64,000 bases of DNA from Chloroflexota bacterium (GCA_029555965.1 JAKQHY010000015.1:31295-95294); one strand, 5' to 3'; positions 44,962 to 53,401 are shown, counted from the stretch's first letter. Notes: generated from the letters alone by a model not told the origin. Numbers and translations: made by a program.

Positions 44962-46506
44962 CTAGACAATCTTCGCCAGGAATTTGAGGTTACTTATCCG
45001 CTTCACCAATTGCTTTCTTTCCTGAGATGAAAATCCTATACCCCAAAATATCACTGCAACTATTGGTATACTGAGGCTTGTATAGCCTATCAACATGATC
45101 CAGCGATCCACTTTGATGATCTGCCCCAAATAGGTTGCTAATATAAACAATCCGATCATTACAAAAGTTGAGCGAAGCATGGGTTTAAACTGGGACAGCC
45201 AAGAGACCCCCAAAAACTCAGTGGTAATTGCCGGATACGCTATGGTTAACAACATACGGCCACCCAAGATTCCTAAACAGAGACCCAGGATCCCCATCCA
45301 GTGGGTCAACACTGCTGCTAGTCCAATCGAAAGCAATACCGACATTATACCGAGGATTACCTTGCGCCGTAAATCTAGAGTGAGATCAATAAGGTAACTC
45401 TCGTTACGTAGGAATAACAATTGTATTGCCATCAAAACCAGTAACAGATTAATTACAGGCCCCGTATAGTGTTCCTCACCCACCCATAATGTGATGAATG
45501 ATTTATTCCAAAGCAAAATCATAGACCCCAACACCCCTGCGACAAAGCTGCTTATCCACAGCATTTCCTTGCGCAAAGCAACAACTCTTTCATACTGACG
45601 TTGTCCGATCAGCCCCCCCAGACCTGGGGCGGCGGCACCAATTATCATAGTTGTGACCTCAATGAGCACCTGTGCAACATAGCCGGTCAGGGTGTATTGT
45701 GTGACGGCAGTGGCCGACAGAATCAAACCAAGAAGCATCACATCGCTAAAAAGCAATAAGTTATGGACCAAGTTCCATCCAGCATACCAGATGCTTAGGC
45801 TGAGGAAATTACGAGCTTCTTGCCGCGAGGTTTTTGCCACCCCAAACCAGGGCAGACTAGTTTTAACCAGATACCAGAAAAGAAGCCCCGTTAGCAAATT
45901 CTGGATAAGGTGTGCCCCCGCAACACCAATCAAGCCCCAGTCTAAATATAGTGCGCCTGCAACCAGCAGACCATCCAGGACGTTCATACCTGCTACGACG
46001 CCCATACATTTGTACTCTAAATTCATGCCTCTTAGAACAGATGTGGGCAGAGAGGTTATTCCCAATAGCATCAAGTTGAAAACTAGCAAGGAACATGCTA
46101 CTCGAACCACAGTGATGAATTCTGGCGGCGTTTTTACCACTAACGGAGATATCCATACGAGAATTGCCCCAATTAAGGTCATAAAAGGAAGCATTAGCCA
46201 CCAGGCCCGCAAAGCACTACCGATGGCCCGACGTTGGATGTTCACATCATCGGCTTCCTGATGGTTAGCAATGACCCACTTGAGAGCTTGCGTTGGACGA
46301 CCATCAGCAACCGACATATAACTGACCATTCTATTTAGAACTTGCCAAATACCAAAGAGTGTACTGCCCAAACCAGAAACGAGAAGGGGTGTGATAATAA
46401 AAGAGACTCCAATTCGCGCCCCATAATCAAGAAAAGATGAAATCATGTTTAAATATGCTCGTTGCGTTCGTGACGGTTCTGGTTTAGCTTGTGAATCAAT
46501 CAGCAT
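44962..46506 (-). CDS. wzx: Polysaccharide flippase, Wzx-like (MOP superfamily)
   Basis: 514 aa with about fourteen membrane segments (LDYGARIGVSFIITPLLVSG, LLLFSDVMLLGLILSATAV, LSIPIVAVIFWGIGF among them). N-terminal cytoplasmic RTQRAYLNMISS and a mid-protein basic loop before SIWYAGWNLVHN match oligosaccharide flippases. It would move undecaprenyl-linked repeat units across the membrane. The 268 bases downstream (44694-44961) hold nothing I recognise. Strongly AT-rich compared with pglF and cap genes. Confidence 0.88.
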   Translation of the reverse strand: MLIDSQAKPEPSRTQRAYLNMISSFLDYGARIGVSFIITPLLVSGLGSTLFGIWQVLNRMVSYMSVADGRPTQALKWVIANHQEADDVNIQRRAIGSALRAWWLMLPFMTLIGAILVWISPLVVKTPPEFITVVRVACSLLVFNLMLLGITSLPTSVLRGMNLEYKCMGVVAGMNVLDGLLVAGALYLDWGLIGVAGAHLIQNLLTGLLFWYLVKTSLPWFGVAKTSRQEARNFLSLSIWYAGWNLVHNLLLFSDVMLLGLILSATAVTQYTLTGYVAQVLIEVTTMIIGAAAPGLGGLIGQRQYERVVALRKEMLWISSFVAGVLGSMILLWNKSFITLWVGEEHYTGPVINLLLVLMAIQLLFLRNESYLIDLTLDLRRKVILGIMSVLLSIGLAAVLTHWMGILGLCLGILGGRMLLTIAYPAITTEFLGVSWLSQFKPMLRSTFVMIGLFILATYLGQIIKVDRWIMLIGYTSLSIPIVAVIFWGIGFSSQERKQLVKRISNLKFLAKIV

Positions 46507-46637
46507 AAATAGAATTCCTAATAGCTTTCTGGTAATTTAAGTGCAAAAGATGATTCAGACTGAATTCGGTAATGGTTAATTAGTAAGTTATGGGCCTGTT
46601 GTTTTGCCATTCTCTGGGTAAGCTCATTCGCAATGAA

Positions 46638-46817
46638 CTATTTGAGCACCATATTGATGAAAAGCACCTGATTTGGAAGGCGACGGGTTTTTGCGCACGA
46701 CGCGGGCCTGCGTTGTGCGCCAGCGCGTCGCAGGGCCAAGTAGCGGCCGCGCTCCGTTTGGCGGACGATGGTGTAGTGCTTTTCCAGGTTTTTGGCTCGG
46801 ATGACGATATCCGACAT
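46638..46817 (-). pseudogene. Frameshifted N-terminal remnant of Wzt-like ABC transporter ATPase
   Basis: Frame from ATG 46817 reads MSDIVIRAKNLEKHYTIVRQ then ERGRYLALR, which looks like the first 35 residues of Wzt-type polysaccharide ABC transporter ATPases. The expected continuation, DALAHNAG, is found by shifting frame right after LR. No Walker A or later motif follows before the wzx gene. This suggests an earlier ABC-dependent exporter was lost when a Wzx-type segment replaced it. Short, so the match is suggestive rather than proven. Confidence 0.5.
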
Positions 46818-46832
46818 TAGATCATATCCGCT

Positions 46833-46967
46833 TCACATATCAAGGGTTGATTGCTTCAACAAATGCGCTTTCAGGCACTCGTTTGTGCGAAAACATCCGG
46901 TGTTTGTGTCACTAACGCTTGCAACCTCGCGAATGCGATGCACAATGCGGAGTAATTGCTTACTCAT
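46833..46967 (-). CDS. 44-aa ORF coupled to the nucleotidyltransferase gene, possibly a broken partner
   Basis: Its ATG overlaps the upstream stop as ATGA. It begins SKQLLRIVHRIREVASVSD and ends after 44 residues. In MNT-type pairs the second gene is normally a HEPN protein of over 100 residues. Other frames just downstream show VPESAFVEAINP, so the gene may be degraded by indels. No family assigned. Confidence 0.35.
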   Translation of the reverse strand: MSKQLLRIVHRIREVASVSDTNTGCFRTNECLKAHLLKQSTLDM

Positions 46968-47344
46968 AACTCAATTCCTTCTTGCTCAATGACATGTCGT
47001 AACGCAGGACTACAGGCTTCTGGCGCAACTAAGTCAACTTCAAATTCTGAACTCAGACCTATGACCAGGGCAACTGCGCGATAAAAGGCTTCGGGTGGTA
47101 TATCCCAGGTGGCCAGGTCAATATCCGACCACGGTGTGAACCACGCGCGATGCGCCAGAGATCCAAATACCACCACGCGTGTTGGGGCAAATTCTTTGTG
47201 CAATTGATAGGCAATCTCGCATGCAACCTGCCATGCGAGATCCCAACGGGAGGCTGTGTAGGATGTGTCCGCTGCATCTCTCCATGCCCCAGGATGATAA
47301 GCGCACCACGCTTCACGATTCAGTGTTAGTGCAGTTTTCGCCAT
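46964..47344 (-). CDS. Minimal nucleotidyltransferase-domain protein (MNT-like)
   Basis: 126 aa from ATG 47344 (AAGGAAA upstream); an in-frame GTG at 47368 is less likely. N-terminal helical extension, then RVVVFGSLAHRAWFTPWSDI with the GS...D-x-D nucleotidyltransferase signature (SDIDLATW), and EFEVDLVAPEA with the third acid. Similar proteins act as antitoxin-like AMP transferases for HEPN toxins or as stand-alone enzymes. Its overlapping downstream ORF is only 44 residues. Confidence 0.75.
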   Translation of the reverse strand: MAKTALTLNREAWCAYHPGAWRDAADTSYTASRWDLAWQVACEIAYQLHKEFAPTRVVVFGSLAHRAWFTPWSDIDLATWDIPPEAFYRAVALVIGLSSEFEVDLVAPEACSPALRHVIEQEGIEL

Positions 47345-47370
47345 TTGCGTTTCCTTTTCGTTTCTCACCC

Positions 47371-47399
47371 CAACGTACGTTGGAACGTTAGCACGTTCC
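47371..47399. repeat. Short degenerate octamer repeat in MNT gene leader
   Basis: CAACGTACGTTGGAACGTTA and neighbours, two to three imperfect units facing each other, in the 5' leader of the MNT-like gene. A TGGTATAAT box on the minus strand (47414-47422) lies just upstream. Confidence 0.6.
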
Positions 47400-47446
47400 T
47401 CAATCCTCGTTTTACATTATACCAGTCTATGAATGCGTCTTTTCCC

Positions 47447-47503
47447 CAACGTTCCAACGTTTCAACGTTCCAACGTTCCAACGTTCCAACGTTCCAACGT
47501 TTC
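47447..47503. repeat. GTTCCAAC-type octamer array, 7 units
   Basis: Seven near-exact units between the PglF-like stop (5 bases away) and the MNT-like gene. Read from the PglF side this is again an array flush with a gene 3' end. Confidence 0.92.
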
Positions 47504-47507
47504 AGCC

Positions 47508-49526
47508 TCAATTCAACGCTGGCGCTTCAACCCGCCGGAACAATGACTCCGCCGTAGGCTGCGCCTCAGCGCGTTCACGGAGGGGGGCAACCGCTGCTTC
47601 ATGGTGCATCGCCAACCGCTCACGTTCCGGCACATAAGCCGGGGCCAGCGCTTTCACACAGGCCAACAGCGCTTCATAGCTCCCATTCGCCGCCGCATCC
47701 AAGAGCCGCACCACGTCCCGTTCAATCCCCTCCGCCGAAATATGCCCGTTCTGCGCGAAGAAAATCTTGTGGTGGCGGCTGCGCGCGTGCGTTTCCTCGG
47801 CGGTAAACAGCTCCTCGTAGAGCTTCTCACCGGGGCGCAGGCCGGTGAAGACGATGTCAATGTCCTTGCCTTCTTCCAGGCCGGAAAGGCGAATCAGGTC
47901 GCGGGCCAGGGCCACGATCTTGATCTGCTTGCCCATGTCCAGCACGAAAACCTCGCCGCCCTGGCCCATCGTGGCCGCTTGCAGCACCAACTGCACGGCC
48001 TCCGGAATGGTCATAAAGTAACGCTCGACGTCCGGGTGGGTCACGGTGATCGGGCCGCCGGCCGCGATTTGCTGTTGGAACAGCGGGATCACGCTGCCCC
48101 GGCTGCCCAGGACGTTACCGAAGCGCACGGCGACAAAGGCCCGCCCGCTGCGCTGCGCGGCGGCGCGCACCAGATATTCGCCCACGCGCTTGGTCGCGCC
48201 CATGATGCTGGTCGGATTCACAGCCTTGTCGGTCGAGATCATCACGAAGTGCGCCACGCCCCACGTCTCCGCCGCGTGAACCAGCGTCCGCGTGCCGCCC
48301 ACGTTGTTACTCACCGCCTCGAAGGGATTGGCCTCCATCATTGGCACATGCTTGTGCGCCGCCGCGTGGAAAACCACGTCGGGTCGGTGCTGGGCGAAGA
48401 CGGCGTCTATGCGCTCCGCGTCGCGGATGTCGGCGATGACGGGCTGGACGTCCAGGTCGGGGAAATCTTTGCGCAGTTCGCCGTGGATGCGGTAGATGGA
48501 ATTCTCGCCGTGGCCCAGCAGCACTAGGCGGACCGGATTGCCGCGCGCGATCTGGCGGCACAGCTCCGAGCCGATAGAGCCGCCCGCGCCCGTCACCAAC
48601 ACGCAGCGCCCGGCCAGCAATCGGGCGACTTCGGTGGTGTCGGTCTGCACCGGGTCACGGGCCAACAGGTCGGCCACCTCCACCGGGCGGAAGCGCTGTA
48701 CCTGCACGTGCTCGGAGATCAGCTCGAAGACGCCGGGCAGGGTCAGCACCGTGGCGTCGGTGCGGCCGCAGATCTCGACGATGCGCCGCATCTGGGCGGA
48801 GGAGGCGGTGGGGATGGCGATGAGGATTTGGTCAATGCGCTTCGCTTTCACCAAAGCGGGGATGTCCGCCGTGGTTCCCAGCACCCGCACCGCGCCGCCG
48901 AGCGCCACGCCCTGCTTATCCACGTCGTCGTCCACGAAGCCCACCGGCAGCAGGCCCAGGGCGGGGTTGCGGGTGATCTCCTGCAACGTCAGATAGCCGC
49001 CCTTGCCCGCGCCCACAATGAGGACGCGCTTGTGAACGCACGCGGCTGCCACGCATTTCCGGCGCTGCGCTTGATAGTACAGCCACCGCAGCAGCAAGCG
49101 CGGCCCGGCAACGGCAAACGCCGCCAGCAGGAAATCCAGGAATGGAATGGAGAGGGGGAACAGCGGGAGGCCGGTCAGCCGCAGAATGATCGTCCCCAGG
49201 GCCACCGTGAGCGCCTCCCCCACAAGGATGGCTTGAATTACCAGGTCGAGTTCCGGCATACTGGCGAAGGGCCAGTACCGGCTGTACCCGTCCAGGTGCA
49301 ACAGGACGCTCACCTTGACCGCGAGCGCGACGGCGGCAAACACCAGCGCGGTGTTCCGGTAGCTGCCCACGTCCAGGCTGCGCAGGTCCAGGCGCAGGAT
49401 AAAGGCGAAGTAGGCCGCCAGCGGGAGCGTGATCATATCCACCAGCAGCAAGTAGCGGTTGCGCACCCGCAGGGTGCGTACCCCCAGTTGCTTGAAAGGC
49501 GGCGACCAGTGTATTTCGCGCTGCAT
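47508..49526 (-). CDS. pglF: UDP-N-acetylhexosamine 4,6-dehydratase, PglF/WbpM-like
   Basis: 672 aa. Four N-terminal membrane segments (about 28-150), a CoA-binding-like Rossmann domain (VLIVGAGKGGYLTLQEI) and a C-terminal SDR dehydratase: VLVTGAGGSIGSELCRQI, HAAAHKHVPMMEANPFEAV, STDKAVNPTSIMGATKRVGE (Met replaces the usual Tyr, as in this family), RFGNVLGSRGSVIPLF and LRPGEKLYEELF. It converts UDP-GlcNAc to the 4-keto-6-deoxy sugar used by the PglE-like enzyme. Likely first gene of the locus. Octamer arrays lie on both sides. Confidence 0.92.
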   Translation of the reverse strand: MQREIHWSPPFKQLGVRTLRVRNRYLLLVDMITLPLAAYFAFILRLDLRSLDVGSYRNTALVFAAVALAVKVSVLLHLDGYSRYWPFASMPELDLVIQAILVGEALTVALGTIILRLTGLPLFPLSIPFLDFLLAAFAVAGPRLLLRWLYYQAQRRKCVAAACVHKRVLIVGAGKGGYLTLQEITRNPALGLLPVGFVDDDVDKQGVALGGAVRVLGTTADIPALVKAKRIDQILIAIPTASSAQMRRIVEICGRTDATVLTLPGVFELISEHVQVQRFRPVEVADLLARDPVQTDTTEVARLLAGRCVLVTGAGGSIGSELCRQIARGNPVRLVLLGHGENSIYRIHGELRKDFPDLDVQPVIADIRDAERIDAVFAQHRPDVVFHAAAHKHVPMMEANPFEAVSNNVGGTRTLVHAAETWGVAHFVMISTDKAVNPTSIMGATKRVGEYLVRAAAQRSGRAFVAVRFGNVLGSRGSVIPLFQQQIAAGGPITVTHPDVERYFMTIPEAVQLVLQAATMGQGGEVFVLDMGKQIKIVALARDLIRLSGLEEGKDIDIVFTGLRPGEKLYEELFTAEETHARSRHHKIFFAQNGHISAEGIERDVVRLLDAAANGSYEALLACVKALAPAYVPERERLAMHHEAAVAPLRERAEAQPTAESLFRRVEAPALN

Positions 49527-49542
49527 AGCAATCCTCCTTGAG

Positions 49543-49663
49543 GCGTTTAAACGTTGGGACGTTGGAACGTTGGAACGTTGGGACGTTGGGACGTTGGGAC
49601 GTTGGAACGTTGGAACGTTGGAACGTTGGGACGTTGGGACGTTGGAACGTTGGAACGTTGGGC
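49543..49663. repeat. GTTGGAAC-type octamer array, about 15 units
   Basis: The longest array in the unique part: CGTTGGAA and CGTTGGGA units alternate in blocks from 49553. It fills the whole gap between the LPDTG protein stop and the pglF leader. Confidence 0.95.
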
Positions 49664-49666
49664 TTT

Positions 49667-50059
49667 TTATTGGGTTTCCTTGCGCTGCTCGCGCCGGTTT
49701 TTATGCGATGCCAGGCGGGTGACGCCCAGGATGGTCAGAGATAGGCCGGCAATAACAAACCCCGGCGCGGTCAAGGCGCTGCCTGTGTCCGGCAGCAGGA
49801 TGGTGGCGGGGGTCTGCGGGCCAGGGGACTCGGTGGCCTGCGGGGTGGTGGGTGGGGTGGTGGGCGGTGGGGTGGTGGGCGTGACCGCGGTGGCTTCGGG
49901 CGTGGGCGTGTAGCGCGGCGGCAGGGTTCCCTGCGCCTGTGGCGCCGCCAGCGTGACGGATTGCAGCCACAAGGGGCCAATGAGCAGGGCCAGCACAACG
50001 GCCAGGCCGCCGGCGAAAAGTTTCCAGGCGTGCAGATGGTGGGTATTTTTTGTGGGCAT
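49667..50059 (-). CDS. Small surface protein with LPDTG sorting signal
   Basis: 130 aa. N-terminal hydrophobic signal (FAGGLAVVLALLIGPLWL, residues 15-32), a Thr/Pro-rich stalk (about 47-86), then LPDTG at residues 89-93, a hydrophobic segment (GFVIAGLSLTILGV) and a basic tail (HKNRREQRKETQ). This is the full layout of a sortase substrate. No sortase is in the window, so anchoring is inferred. There is almost no room for a functional domain, so it may be a stalk or cell-wall spacer. Next to the beta-helix surface protein. Confidence 0.78.
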   Translation of the reverse strand: MPTKNTHHLHAWKLFAGGLAVVLALLIGPLWLQSVTLAAPQAQGTLPPRYTPTPEATAVTPTTPPPTTPPTTPQATESPGPQTPATILLPDTGSALTAPGFVIAGLSLTILGVTRLASHKNRREQRKETQ

Positions 50060-50085
50060 GAGTCTCCTCTCCTTTCCTGAGCGCT

Positions 50086-52764
50086 TTATGGATGCGAGGG
50101 TCGCGGCGGCAGGGCGTCCGGTCGCGGGCGCGCTCCTCCCGTGGAGGGCGGCGTCCCTTGACGTTGGATGACGGACGGCTGCACCGGGCCAAAGATGTTG
50201 TTGTAGGGGCGTTCCTCGGCCTCGTGATTTTCCAACACTGCGCCAAAGACAATGCCGGGGTTGTTGGAGTCCACCTGCGCATAGAGCACGGTGCTGGCGG
50301 TCAACGGCCAGGTCACGTTGCTGTATTCGGGGTAGTAGTAGGCGTCGCCGATGGTCAGGGTCAGCACGTCGCGCGGTCTCATGGGCGTGAGGTTGGTCGG
50401 GACGCCCCAGGCCAGCCCGTAATCCCCCACGTACATCCAGATTTCGTTGACGCTCTGGGGGACGGTGTCCGGGTTGATGTAGACATCTACCCAGAAGGCG
50501 TCATCCACTGCCGCGTTGCCCCAGTTCTCGATGGTGACAGTGACGCCATAGCTGCTGGCCTCAAGCGCCGTGACGACCAGATCGGGCAGCGGGGTGTAGT
50601 TGCGCATGACCAGCGGCAGATAGACGAGATGGGGGCCAGGTCCGGCGTTGCGGACGACCACCGCCACCTGATCCGCTTCGGTATAGGCGCAGGCCATCCC
50701 CGCCGTAGCGACGACGGTGGCCGTGCCCTCCGTGTCCGAGCGCAGCGCGCTGTGCGCTTCGCCGGCAACGTCGGCGAGGTCCGTTTCCGGGGTCAGGACG
50801 CCCAGGTTGGTGGTAAAGCTGACCACGTTGCCCGCCGGGGCGTAGAGACCCGTCAGCGTTCCCGTGATGTGCGACGGGGTCGCGTTATCCGCCGGGATGA
50901 TGGTGGGGGCCGCTGCCGCCAGCATATCATAATAATGGACCAATCGGACGCCGCTGCGCTCGTCGAAAGTGGCGGCGATGTCGCAGACATCCGTAGGCCC
51001 CCAGTCGTTGAAGGTCGCTTCCACGATGGGATTGCTGGCGGGCAGCTCGACCCGGAGGTTGAGCGCGCCGCCCGGCCCGTTGTTGCGGAAGGTGTTCGCG
51101 GCAGCCAGGCTCCCGCCCAACGTGGCCGAGATCGGGCCGCCGGCCGCCAGCGCGATGCCGGCGACGCCGTTGCCGCTGATGACGTTCCCGGTGGCGATCA
51201 GGTTGAGTTTGTACCCGCTGCCGGAGGTGAGGAGGCCGTAGTCGTTTTGCAGCAGTTGATTGTCGCGGACGTAGAAGTTCAGCGGGGCGTTGGGCCAGAT
51301 GCCGCTGTAGAAGCCGCGGATGGTGTTGTTCAGCACGCTCACCGTGGCGGTGGCCGGCAGGGTTTCGCGCAGGCGGACGCCCGCGCTGTGCGCGCCCACG
51401 CGCTCGCTGGTGAAGGTGTTGCCGGAGATGCGCGCGCCCTCAAACCCGGGGCGGCTGGTCACGGCGTGGGTACGCTTTGCGGTGGGCAGCGGGAACGCGT
51501 GTTGGATGCTCCACACGCCCGCCCCGCTACGGCTGCGCGCGCCCGGCGCCTCGCCGCCGTTCAAATCTACTGCGTGGAAGTGTTCCGCCGTCGTCACGCC
51601 CTGAATGGCAATCTGATTGTTGAGCACATTGATGTGGCTTCCACCCACCGTGTTCAGATACAGCACGCGCCCGGCCACGACCGGATTCGCCACGGTGATG
51701 GCGTTGCCGTCCAGCGTGATATTGGACGCCGTCGCCAAATCCAGGGGGATGTTGTCGCAATGGGCCACGGTGATGGTGTTGTTGAGCACGCTCAACCCGT
51801 CCAGCACGCCGTTTTCGTAGGAATAGACCAGGATGGCGCTGTTGCCCTGGACGCCCAGCGTCCCATCGTTGGTCAGGGTATTGCCCTCAATGCGCGTCCC
51901 CTGCAAGCGCGGCGCGCCGGTCGTCCAGGTGGGGTCGTAGCTCATCAGCAGGATGTCGCCTTCGTCGGCGTTGCGCACCTCATTGTTGAGGATGGCATTG
52001 TCGGCGGCTGTCACCGGATACGCGGGCGACCCCTGCGCCGAAAGCACGATGCCGTTGGCGCCGCCGGAGACCACGTTGTGGGCGATGGTCGCGTTGGCGC
52101 AGTTCGTACACTCGATACCGTAGACGTTGGTGTCCAAAGCCCAGGGACCAACGTTGACTACGTTGTACTGAATGGCGATGTTTTGGAAGGTGCTTTGCCC
52201 GCCGTTGAAGAAGAAGACCGAAGCCCAGTTGATGTCTTCAAAGCGATTGTCGCTCACCGTGATCGCCGTGGTCGGATCCAGTGTGGGGTTGACGGCGCCC
52301 ACGCCCGCCGATTGACCGCCGGCGGATTCCGGGCCGGCGCCATAATTCTGGATGATGAACCCGCTGACGCTGACGTTATCCACGCCCGCCGCGATGCGGA
52401 AGCCGTAGCCGGCCGCGCCGCCGCCGTCCACAATGGGCGCATTGCCGCCCGGCCCGGCCGTCGCCAGGTCGCCGGGATCGCCGTTGACGATGAGTGGCTT
52501 GTCAATCAGCACCCGTTCGGGATACGTGGCCGGCAGCACTTGCACCGTGTCCCCGGCTACGGCGGCGTTGACGGCTGCCTGGATCGTTTTGTAGGTCACG
52601 CCGTCGTCGCACAGCCCATCCCCGTTGGAATCGGTACATGTTCCATCCACGGTCAGGGTGGCCGCCCGCACCGGCTTGCTGTGGCTCAAGCCTAGCGCCA
52701 GCGTCAACACCAGCGTCAATGACAGAAACACACAGAGAGTCTTCTTGTCTATATACATTTTCAT
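50086..52764 (-). CDS. Large secreted right-handed beta-helix protein
   Basis: 892 aa from ATG 52764 (AAGGGGAA upstream). Signal peptide LCVFLSLTLVLTLALGL. Residues 40-100 have VDGTCTDSNGDGLCDDGVTY and TIQAAVNAAVAGDTVQVLPA, the entry to NosD/pectate-lyase-like helices. Repeated turns follow to about 560 (VSVSGFIIQNYG, ITVSDNRFEDIN, NATIAHNVVSGGANGIVL). Two Ig-like/CARDB-type regions follow, linked by HLVYLPLVMRNY, with DLVVTALEASSYGVTVTIEN. No C-terminal anchor seen; the tail is Pro/Arg-rich. Such proteins often bind or cut polysaccharides, but no catalytic triad is evident. Confidence 0.82.
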   Translation of the reverse strand: MKMYIDKKTLCVFLSLTLVLTLALGLSHSKPVRAATLTVDGTCTDSNGDGLCDDGVTYKTIQAAVNAAVAGDTVQVLPATYPERVLIDKPLIVNGDPGDLATAGPGGNAPIVDGGGAAGYGFRIAAGVDNVSVSGFIIQNYGAGPESAGGQSAGVGAVNPTLDPTTAITVSDNRFEDINWASVFFFNGGQSTFQNIAIQYNVVNVGPWALDTNVYGIECTNCANATIAHNVVSGGANGIVLSAQGSPAYPVTAADNAILNNEVRNADEGDILLMSYDPTWTTGAPRLQGTRIEGNTLTNDGTLGVQGNSAILVYSYENGVLDGLSVLNNTITVAHCDNIPLDLATASNITLDGNAITVANPVVAGRVLYLNTVGGSHINVLNNQIAIQGVTTAEHFHAVDLNGGEAPGARSRSGAGVWSIQHAFPLPTAKRTHAVTSRPGFEGARISGNTFTSERVGAHSAGVRLRETLPATATVSVLNNTIRGFYSGIWPNAPLNFYVRDNQLLQNDYGLLTSGSGYKLNLIATGNVISGNGVAGIALAAGGPISATLGGSLAAANTFRNNGPGGALNLRVELPASNPIVEATFNDWGPTDVCDIAATFDERSGVRLVHYYDMLAAAAPTIIPADNATPSHITGTLTGLYAPAGNVVSFTTNLGVLTPETDLADVAGEAHSALRSDTEGTATVVATAGMACAYTEADQVAVVVRNAGPGPHLVYLPLVMRNYTPLPDLVVTALEASSYGVTVTIENWGNAAVDDAFWVDVYINPDTVPQSVNEIWMYVGDYGLAWGVPTNLTPMRPRDVLTLTIGDAYYYPEYSNVTWPLTASTVLYAQVDSNNPGIVFGAVLENHEAEERPYNNIFGPVQPSVIQRQGTPPSTGGARPRPDALPPRPSHP

Positions 52765-52819
52765 CGCGTTCCCCTTTACCCTATGGCTGCATGATGAGCC
52801 GGGCGATGCCAGCGTCCGA

Positions 52820-53401
52820 TTACTTCGCAGAGTGGCGTCCAGCAAAGACTAACAGTCCAATGCCCAATATCAGCAGACTCATGCCCAAAAGTGCGGGCAA
52901 TGCAAGTGGCTGTGAAGCCGAGTGTCCGGGGAATAGCCACCGTAAAGGGCTGTGGTCGGCCTGAATATTTTCAGACGAGGAATCTTCAAAGGGAAGCGCG
53001 TTTGGCCCGTTTGCGGGGTGCTCGGGAATGCCGGCGATGTCGCCGGCTTGATCGCCTGCGCCGGAGCCGTCCGATGCTCCCGTTTGCCGTCCCGGCAGCG
53101 CGGCGATGTCCGGCAGATCGGGCAGGGCCGGCAGCGCGCCGGAATGGGACTTGGGTGGTTCTGGCGTGGGGGTCGCGTCGGCCGTCTGCGAGAACGCGGC
53201 ATCCAAATTTCGTTGTGGGCCAGAGGCTGCCATCACTGGCGTGGGGGCCGGCTCGGTCTGCGGCGGCGCAGATGTGCGGGTTGGAATAGATTGATTGTGC
53301 AGACTTTGTTCCGGTGTAGCCCAGACTACAGGAATCGCGGCCAACAATACCAATAACACCATGGCGGCGCCCAATATTCCCCGATGCAGTATTTTCATCA
53401 T
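52820..53401 (-). CDS. Secreted proline-rich protein with C-terminal membrane anchor
   Basis: 193 aa; ATG 53401 or the next Met, after AGGAGGAGC. Signal peptide (ILGAAMVLLVLLAAIPVVWA), a long disordered Pro/Ser/Thr/Ala-rich region with TPTPEPP, and a C-terminal segment ALPALLGMSLLILGIGLLVFAG followed by RHSAK. This layout is close to a wall-anchored protein but lacks an LPxTG-type motif. Upstream of the beta-helix gene on the same strand, with its own good promoter at 53458-53486. Confidence 0.7.
   Translation of the reverse strand: MMKILHRGILGAAMVLLVLLAAIPVVWATPEQSLHNQSIPTRTSAPPQTEPAPTPVMAASGPQRNLDAAFSQTADATPTPEPPKSHSGALPALPDLPDIAALPGRQTGASDGSGAGDQAGDIAGIPEHPANGPNALPFEDSSSENIQADHSPLRWLFPGHSASQPLALPALLGMSLLILGIGLLVFAGRHSAK

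Noticed and set aside
49543..49663. Octamer arrays as a CRISPR array
   Set aside because: Units are contiguous with no unique spacers and no cas genes are near.
49459..49744. Frames translated from the octamer array (ERWNVGTL peptides), also near 10475 and 22050
   Set aside because: An 8-base period gives an open frame automatically, so openness is not evidence of a gene.
50092..52695. 867-codon plus-strand frame opposite the beta-helix protein
   Set aside because: The minus-strand frame has a signal peptide and clear beta-helix turns. The plus frame is Arg/Val/Gly-rich without domains and arises from third-position GC bias.
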